Shown piece after piece: positions 1-4,281 of a stretch of DNA of 6,945 nt. The stretch comes from Saprospiraceae bacterium. Lineage in GTDB: Bacteria > Bacteroidota > Bacteroidia > Chitinophagales > Saprospiraceae. The stretch spans positions 1-6,945 of the forward strand of contig JALZVN010000192.1 of the NCBI GenBank assembly GCA_023299965.1, written 5' to 3'. Made by a program: the position numbers and the translations under genes. Every line of letters starts with the position of its first letter. Positions within the stretch are counted from its first letter, which is position 1. The notes under the pieces are model-generated. The model worked only from the letters and a program-made list of their open reading frames with translations, was not told the origin of the DNA and made no database searches.

Positions 1-2127
1 TGTAACTTTACACAGATCATTAGATATGATTACTCAGTACTTCTTGATGGTGGATTCAAGGGACCATACGAAATCCAAAGTTGGGTTGTGAATGGTACTA
101 TTTATTCTGGTACGTTCCAGAGTGTACTTGAGATATTAGACTTTATGAATGAAGTTGATCCTACAGGAAACTGGATGATTGATAGAACAGGAGAGAGATT
201 GATCGGTGGTAACCCAGCGAATAGCTATGGTGACTTCTTTATTGATCAGCTTTCAGCACTTAACTCTCAAGTTCAACTTGGAGTGAATACGGGAAGTACT
301 GCGATGGGATCTGCAATTGGACCATTCGATGATGGTGTATACACGATCACGATTATTGAGCCAGGTGCTACTTGCCCTGATACTATATTGTTGACTGTGA
401 CTTGTGAGTCTCCAGTTGTTGATCCTAACGATCCTAATACTGGTAACCCAGGAGGTTCAGGTTCTGACATGTTCACGGATAATATCATTGTTAATACCAC
501 TGTAGGTACTGCGATTGATGTTTGTACAAATGTTGATTCTTTAGCTAATGTAGAATCTGTAGCTCTTTGCGGAGGACCACAAGGTGGTTCATTCACTGAG
601 TTGGCTGACGGATGTTTCACTTATACTCCAGGTCCTGGATTATTTGCAGGTGACTCTGATCAACTTTGTATTACTGTTTGTGATGACAACGGAGTTTGTG
701 TTGAGACTACTGTTACGATCAACATACTTGATGAGAACGCAATGCCTTGTGCTCAACCATTAGATATACTTGGAGATGATCTAGTATTGATGGCTGAAGA
801 TTGCAACGAAGGTGCAGCATTATGCACAGATATCGATGTCTCGTTGTTTAACAACTTTGACTTCTATGTTAACGGTACTCTTGTGAATACATTGACTGCT
901 TGTGATAATGATACTGTATTTAACTATTCTTATTTCCCAATCGAGCAATTCGGATTCAACGGTACATTTACTGTTGATTCATGGGAAGTTGATGGTGAGG
1001 TATTTACTGGATCATTTACTAGTCCTGCAGAGTTAGTAGCATTCCTTAATGCTAATGATACTACAGGAGATTGGACGCTTAATGTGAATAGCTTAGCAAT
1101 CTTTGGTGGTGACTTGTCTAAGTCATACGGAATGATTGAGATATCTAACACTGATGGTGCTGATCTTGAGTTATTATCTAATACGATAATTACTCCTTCA
1201 AGTATTGCATTTGATCTACCAGTTGGTACACATACAATTGTTGCTAATGATGTGACATTCGGATGTGCTGATACATTGATGGTGACTGTTGATTGCATCA
1301 ACAATCCATTGACCAATCCAACATGGGCAGATACATTAGATATCGTGCTTGAGTTAGGAACGGATAGTTTAGTATGCTACCCACTTCCAGACATTGCTTC
1401 TGTTACATATACTTGTGCTGAAGATAACTCAGGTTCATCTGACTTCACAGTAGATAATGATTGCGTATTGATCTCAGGTAACCTATTAGGTACTGATATT
1501 GGATGTTTCACTATCTGTGATATCAACGGAGTATGTGGTGAATTGATCATCAACACTGAAGTGTTGACATCTGGTCAAATGGCTCCACCTATTGCGATGG
1601 ATGATGATACAATGACTGTAGTAAATGTTACTGTAAGTGCAATGAATGTATTAATCAATGATTTGAATATCAATGAGACAGTTGAAGTTACTGTTGTATC
1701 TCAACCAAGATTCGGTACAATAGTACTTAATCCTGACAATACATTCTCTTACACTCCAAATACTGGAGTATGTGATGAGCGTGATGAGTTCCAGTATATG
1801 ATCACTACACCTATGGGATCTGATATTGCGACTGTATTCATAGACATCCTTTGTGAGGAAGTTACAGTGATGAATGGTTTCTCTCCTAACGGAGATGGTG
1901 TGAATGATGCATTCACAGTACTTGGATTAGAGAGATTCCCGAACAACGAGGTTATCATCTTCAACAGATGGGGTAATCAAGTATTCTACAAGCAAGGATA
2001 TACCAATAATGATGGTTGGTATGGTACATGGGAAGGGGAACACCTTCCAGATGGTACTTACTTTTATATCATCAATACAGGTGAAGGTGGCGAACCAGTT
2101 AGTGGTTACGTTCAGATCCAGAGATAA
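1..2127 (+). CDS. Large modular secreted protein with T9SS type B C-terminal sorting domain (5'-truncated by the window)
   Basis: The frame is open from base 1, so the true start lies upstream; the GTG at 88 sits inside a repeat unit and is not a start. The visible 708 residues form a tandem repeat: a domain around W28-C135 recurs at W328-C432, with N-G-x-x-[YF]-[ST]-G-[TS]-F and TG[ND]W aligning without gaps. Each copy is followed by a Cys-containing beta-sandwich-like segment (about 156-246 and 437-520) sharing ICD-x-NGVC. Next comes a bacterial Ig/cadherin-like domain (about 528-618, with the pattern A-x-DD and FSYTPNTG). Residues 621-708 are a gliding-motility-associated C-terminal domain (CHU_C/TIGR04131 type): FSPNGDGVNDAF, IFNRWGNQVF and LPDGTYFYII. 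From family knowledge this C-terminus directs export through the type IX system and surface attachment or release. The role of the repeats is not recognisable; adhesion or matrix function is a guess. A strong terminator follows 29 bases after the stop, so it ends its transcription unit. Confidence 0.95.
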   Translation, partial: CNFTQIIRYDYSVLLDGGFKGPYEIQSWVVNGTIYSGTFQSVLEILDFMNEVDPTGNWMIDRTGERLIGGNPANSYGDFFIDQLSALNSQVQLGVNTGSTAMGSAIGPFDDGVYTITIIEPGATCPDTILLTVTCESPVVDPNDPNTGNPGGSGSDMFTDNIIVNTTVGTAIDVCTNVDSLANVESVALCGGPQGGSFTELADGCFTYTPGPGLFAGDSDQLCITVCDDNGVCVETTVTINILDENAMPCAQPLDILGDDLVLMAEDCNEGAALCTDIDVSLFNNFDFYVNGTLVNTLTACDNDTVFNYSYFPIEQFGFNGTFTVDSWEVDGEVFTGSFTSPAELVAFLNANDTTGDWTLNVNSLAIFGGDLSKSYGMIEISNTDGADLELLSNTIITPSSIAFDLPVGTHTIVANDVTFGCADTLMVTVDCINNPLTNPTWADTLDIVLELGTDSLVCYPLPDIASVTYTCAEDNSGSSDFTVDNDCVLISGNLLGTDIGCFTICDINGVCGELIINTEVLTSGQMAPPIAMDDDTMTVVNVTVSAMNVLINDLNINETVEVTVVSQPRFGTIVLNPDNTFSYTPNTGVCDERDEFQYMITTPMGSDIATVFIDILCEEVTVMNGFSPNGDGVNDAFTVLGLERFPNNEVIIFNRWGNQVFYKQGYTNNDGWYGTWEGEHLPDGTYFYIINTGEGGEPVSGYVQIQR

Positions 2128-2156
2128 GATATTTTATATATCTAAATTATAATGAA

Positions 2157-2189
2157 GGGGCTGTCCAGTTTGGGCGGCCCCTTTTTTTT
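2157..2189 (+). terminator. Rho-independent terminator of the T9SS cargo gene
   Basis: An 11-bp stem, GGGGCTGTCCA (2157-2167) pairing with TGGGCGGCCCC (2171-2181), closes a GTT loop and is followed at once by eight T residues (2182-2189). Two pairs are G-T wobbles. The GC-rich stem stands out in AT-rich surroundings and lies 29 bases past the stop codon at 2127. Confidence 0.93.
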
Positions 2190-2206
2190 ATGTCTATACT
2201 GATATT

Positions 2207-2347
2207 TTGGGAGTGCCCTTACTCGCTCTCCGCCGAAAAGGCGTCGTCGATTCAGGTCAGGCTATCCATGACTCCACGTTCGTTTCGGTCCCGAAGAAAA
2301 AAACGGGACTACCTCCCGATGGTCGGTATCATTCTTATCCTTCACTC
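2207..2347 (+). repeat. Terminator-linked intergenic repeat of the Bacteroidota GGCTATCC type (candidate)
   Basis: This block directly downstream of the terminator is more GC-rich than the DNA after it and is densely structured. CGCC (2231-2234) pairs with GGCG (2240-2243) around GAAAA. GTCCCG (2288-2293) pairs perfectly with CGGGAC (2304-2309). CGGGA (2304-2308) can instead pair with TCCCG (2314-2318), so the hairpins are mutually exclusive. GGTCAGGCTATCC at 2255-2267 and CTTATCCTTCACTC near 2333-2347 resemble, from memory, an intergenic element (GGGCTATCC ... CTATCCCTCACGC) found after many Bacteroidota genes. An open frame across it (2190-2381) has no family features, and I do not call it a gene. 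The family assignment is recollection and was not searched. Confidence 0.5.
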
Positions 2348-2348
2348 A

Positions 2349-2366
2349 AAAAATTGTCTCCAATTT
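2349..2366. repeat. 18-nt palindromic repeat, copy 1
   Basis: AAAAATTGTCTCCAATTT occurs here and identically at 2483-2500, 134 bases on. The unit contains an inverted repeat, AAATTG-TCTC-CAATTT, with 6-bp arms and a 4-base spacer. That geometry suits an operator half-site pair or a small hairpin. No gene starts within 100 bases, so a regulatory role is unsupported. Confidence 0.6.
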
Positions 2367-2482
2367 CAATTACTTAGATGATTAGATAGAGTTTTTCAGT
2401 GTTTCTGTTATGATGCTTTTTATATGGGAATGAAGATGTATAATCGGAGTAGCTAGCTTTTTATTAAGAGATTTCAATAGCC

Positions 2483-2500
2483 AAAAATTGTCTCCAATTT
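2483..2500. repeat. 18-nt palindromic repeat, copy 2
   Basis: This is the second identical copy of AAAAATTGTCTCCAATTT, with the same internal AAATTG/CAATTT palindrome. The 116 bases between the copies (2367-2482) show no reading frame or RNA signature that I recognise. The pair may be a duplicated binding site or the scar of a small excised or inserted element. Confidence 0.6.
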
Positions 2501-2604
2501 AAACTTACATCATGACAAGTTGGTAGGCTACGAGTACCTTATTTATCACCTATGACCACATTTCCCTATATTTTTTTTTGGACTAGTGATGTGTAGACGT
2601 CAGA

Positions 2605-2638
2605 CTCGAGGTACGAGAGGTCGTGCAAATAGCGACCT
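2605..2638. other. Two directly abutting hairpins at the IS boundary
   Basis: CTCG (2605-2608) pairs with CGAG (2614-2617) around a 5-base loop. The next base begins a second hairpin: AGGTCG (2618-2623) pairs perfectly with CGACCT (2633-2638) around a 9-base loop. No T-run follows on either strand, so this does not look like a terminator. It lies 4 bases outside the proposed right end of the IS and may be part of the original target site. Confidence 0.5.
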
Positions 2639-2642
2639 GCCT

Positions 2643-2653
2643 GTATTCTATGA
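2643..2653 (+). repeat. Inverted repeat at the right end of the IS
   Basis: GTATTCTATGA is the exact reverse complement of 3866-3876. It lies 25 bases beyond the transposase stop at 2679 (minus strand). The pairing stops abruptly on both sides. Confidence 0.6.
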
Positions 2654-2678
2654 TTAAATCAAGGAAATAGGCATAAAA

Positions 2679-3666
2679 TTAAGCGGCATATTTCAAAGTG
2701 TCCACATAAGGCGTTTTTTTACTCACCACAGCGAAAGCTCTTGCTAAAAGTTTGTTTCTAATGATGTTTATTGTACTCATTTTATTTTTACCACTATCTA
2801 TTCTTTTATTATAGTATTGCTTCATTTCAGGACTATGTTGGATAGTTGATTTGGCGCATAAGTCAAGTAAACTTTTTATTTGCTAGATGGCTAACTTTAG
2901 TTCTTCCTCTAATGCTAGTTCCTGAAGAATAAGGGAAAGGGACTATCCCACAGTATGACGCAAATTTGCGTGAATTTTTAAATTTAGTAAACCCTTCGGT
3001 ATATGCAATTAGGAATAATGCGGTTTGACTACCAATGCCCTTGATACTAGTAAGAAGTCTGAAAATCTGCTTGAGATTAGCTTGTTCTTTGATTATACCA
3101 TTCATTTCGCCTTCAACCTTTTTTATTTGTTTGGTTAAGATTTTGATTGATTGTTCTTGGACAGTCAATAGTACAAGGTGATCCTTCTTTATTAGAACTC
3201 GTTTTTGTTCTTTATAAGATGCTTTGAATCCTGATCTTTGTTTTACTAGTCTTTCTCTTAGTGATGATAGGGGTTTTAAGCGCATAATTGCCTCGATAGG
3301 CAGCTTTGTTGGAGTTGTTTCTTCCCTTAATCTGTAAGCATATAGAGCAATACGCTTAGCATCAACTCTATCATTTTTACCTCTGACAATGCCAAGTGAT
3401 CTTTTAATGGCTAAGCCAGGCGCCATTACAAATGCAATATCTTGCTCAGTTAGAAACAGAGAAATCTGATAGGAATATAAGCCAGAATGTTCAAATACAA
3501 AAAGAGTCTCTGAAGTGCTATAAGATGAGTTTTTTTTATGCCATTTAATAAGCTCTTTGAATCCCTTTAAAGAGTTTTCAAAGGTGTCGACCACCTTATT
3601 GCTATGAATGAATGCATCCAAACTTAATTTACTTAGATCAATGCCTACAGTGTCTTTGATTTTCAT
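2679..3666 (-). pseudogene. IS110-family DEDD transposase (bridge-RNA-dependent recombinase type), frameshifted near the C-terminus
   Basis: The preferred start is the ATG at 3666, giving MKIKDTVGIDLSK as in relatives; an upstream in-frame GTG at 3702 would add 12 residues. The N-terminal RuvC-like DEDD domain has D10 (GID), E59 (FEHSG) and D99/D102 (NDRVDAKR). A long charged helical stretch (about 115-195) leads to a helix-hairpin-helix-like KGIG (209-212) and the C-terminal Tnp_20 domain, with FASYCGIVPF and a YSSG whose serines (247/248) are candidates for the catalytic nucleophile. The main frame ends early at a TGA (2865-2863) after LANKKFT. The expected C-terminus resumes in another frame: SLLDLCAKST, SPEMKQYYNKR, GKNKMS and RNKLLARAFAV, ending at TAA 2679-2681. 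The two parts together match a normal family length of about 330 residues, so this is one broken gene, probably inactive. From family knowledge the intact enzyme recombines DNA guided by an element-encoded RNA. Confidence 0.92.
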
Positions 3667-3720
3667 ATTTTTGATTTGGTTAATGGTTACTTTGACTAAC
3701 ACCTTTAATAGGTTTGAACT

Positions 3721-3732
3721 GTAATTCTATAT
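3721..3732 (+). repeat. Imperfect internal copy of the IS end sequence
   Basis: GTAATTCTATAT resembles the end repeat GTATTCTATGA (2643-2653) with one extra base and a changed tail. It lies in the leader just downstream of the candidate RNA hairpin. Bridge RNAs carry short copies or complements of their own donor ends as guides, so it could be a donor guide; chance similarity in AT-rich DNA is also possible. Confidence 0.3.
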
Positions 3733-3752
3733 GGTCCTTTGTAACCGAAATT

Positions 3753-3821
3753 GAAGAATGGGGACTAATACAGGCAATGGATCTAATAATCTATCCGGCA
3801 AGAAAGGTCACCCCATTCTTC
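3753..3821 (-). ncRNA. Candidate IS110 bridge RNA (seekRNA) hairpin in the transposase leader
   Basis: GAAGAATGGGG (3753-3763) and CCCCATTCTTC (3811-3821) are perfect 11-bp complements enclosing 47 bases. Read in the transposase direction, the stem opens into a large internal loop with a 14-base 5' strand and a 15-base 3' strand. It closes again as a short GGAU/AUCC apical stem over a 10-base loop. A stem, a two-sided internal loop and an apical hairpin form the architecture known for the binding loops of IS110 bridge RNAs, and the location between the left end and the transposase start is the expected one. The mature RNA would probably span more of 3703-3876; only this core is visible by eye. 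An ordinary leader hairpin controlling transposase expression is the main alternative. Confidence 0.5.
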
Positions 3822-3865
3822 TTTATAATAATATCATATGTAACCTAATATAAAGTCTTGTGGCT

Positions 3866-3876
3866 TCATAGAATAC
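3866..3876 (-). repeat. Inverted repeat at the left end of the IS
   Basis: TCATAGAATAC on the plus strand is the partner of 2643-2653. It lies about 165 bases upstream of the GTG and about 200 upstream of the preferred ATG of the transposase, so the whole leader falls inside the element. Confidence 0.6.
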
Positions 3877-3949
3877 TATTAATATTATCATTTGCGAATC
3901 TAAAGGTTCGGTAGGCAGGGCTCCGAAACATAACGACTCGACGAAAAGT

Positions 3950-4132
3950 AATTGGAGTTGAGCAGTCCCTATAGTAAAGTGTACACAAAAACTCTCACAA
4001 TAATTTACATTGAAAATGTCTGATAGTAATATACTTCCCAAAAAAAATGACTAGAATTTCATCATACAAAAACATAGTGACTAAAATTTTGTCAAAACTG
4101 TAAAATTATTACTAAAGGACTGCACTTCAATT
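3950..4132. repeat. MITE-like element bounded by imperfect 24-28 nt inverted repeats
   Basis: The left arm (3950-3977) and right arm (4109-4132) are reverse complements over AATTG, AGT, GCAGTCC and TAGTAA in the same order, about 22 of 24 positions, broken by one substitution and two small indels. A TA dinucleotide lies just outside each arm (3949-3950 and 4132-4133), as left by Tc1/mariner or IS630-type transposition. The interior of about 130 bases is AT-rich, codes for nothing evident and contains a duplicated TGACTA[GA]AATTT. Family assignment and mobility are inference; the inverted repeat itself is directly visible. Confidence 0.5.
4048..4089 (+). repeat. Direct repeat TGACTARAATTT, two copies 30 bases apart
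   Basis: TGACTAGAATTT (4048-4059) and TGACTAAAATTT (4078-4089) differ at one base and are spaced by 30, close to three helical turns. They lie inside the MITE-like element about 190-230 bases upstream of the beta-helix gene. Same-face protein binding is possible but unsupported otherwise. Confidence 0.4.
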
Positions 4133-4200
4133 ATATATGGCTTGCTATTTGAATATTTTAAAAGTAGAAAAATCGGCAGGTATAGTATGCTGTCGAAACC

Positions 4201-4228
4201 TTGGACATTTGTTCAATAAAAATACAAT
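4201..4228 (+). promoter_or_regulatory. Weak promoter candidate upstream of the beta-helix protein gene
   Basis: TTGGAC (4201-4206), a 16-base spacer and TACAAT (4223-4228) resemble a generic -35/-10 pair. The start would fall near 4235, about 45 bases before the ATG at 4282. Bacteroidota normally use a different -7 element (TAnnTTTG), which I do not find here. Confidence 0.2.
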
Positions 4229-4281
4229 AGATAGTGAATCGATTAAAAGTAAGCAGTTTTCTGTTGCACCATCGTCAGTAT

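Larger units (their letters stand above)
2190..2642. other. Gene-free region between the terminator and the IS110 element
   Basis: No credible gene is visible on either strand. The region holds the terminator-linked repeat (2207-2347), the two 18-nt palindromic repeats, a nine-T tract at 2571-2579 without a convincing hairpin before it, and two hairpins at 2605-2638 that abut the IS end. The 2367-2482 and 2501-2604 segments are AT-rich and show nothing else I can identify. Confidence 0.7.
2643..3876 (-). mobile_element. IS110-family insertion sequence, about 1.23 kb, with a disrupted transposase
   Basis: The element is defined by an IS110-type DEDD transposase pseudogene and by an 11-bp perfect inverted repeat at its two edges: GTATTCTATGA at 2643-2653 and TCATAGAATAC at 3866-3876. 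Read in transposase orientation, the layout is left end, a noncoding leader of about 165-210 bases, the coding region, then only about 36 noncoding bases to the right end. A long upstream and a short downstream noncoding part matches the IS110 subgroup; short subterminal inverted repeats are better known in the IS1111 subgroup. A CT dinucleotide lies at both edges (2641-2642 and 3876-3877), so it could be the shared core. Exact ends are inferred; an empty-site comparison would fix them. It sits in an intergenic gap and interrupts no recognisable gene. Confidence 0.7.
3877..4281. other. Gene-free region between the IS110 element and the beta-helix protein gene
   Basis: No credible gene is visible. 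Hairpins occur at 3907-3927 (TTCGG/CCGAA, 11-base loop) and 3934-3960 (CGACTC/GAGTTG, one wobble). The second overlaps the left arm of the MITE-like inverted repeat (3950-4132). Bases 4133-4281 are the leader of the downstream gene and hold a weak promoter candidate. Open frames at 4137-4340 (+) and 3823-4041 (-) lack start signals or family features and appear fortuitous. Confidence 0.65.

Noticed and set aside
88..90. GTG as start of the first gene
   Set aside because: The frame is open to base 1, and the preceding residues belong to the same repeat unit, matching the second copy around residue 328.
2190..2381. 63-codon plus-strand open frame as a small gene
   Set aside because: It begins on the terminator T-run and runs through a structured repeat; its translation shows no domain or plausible start signal.
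2571..2579. Nine-T tract as a second terminator
   Set aside because: Only a weak 4-bp stem (2522-2525/2535-2538) lies upstream and it is more than 30 bases away.
2863..2880. Programmed -1 frameshift in the transposase at the A-rich tract
   Set aside because: The continuation lies in the +1 frame, so -1 slippage would not reach it, and IS110 enzymes are normally made from one frame.
3823..4041. 72-codon minus-strand open frame upstream of the transposase
   Set aside because: It crosses the proposed IS end and the MITE-like arm, and its composition is like translated AT-rich intergenic DNA.
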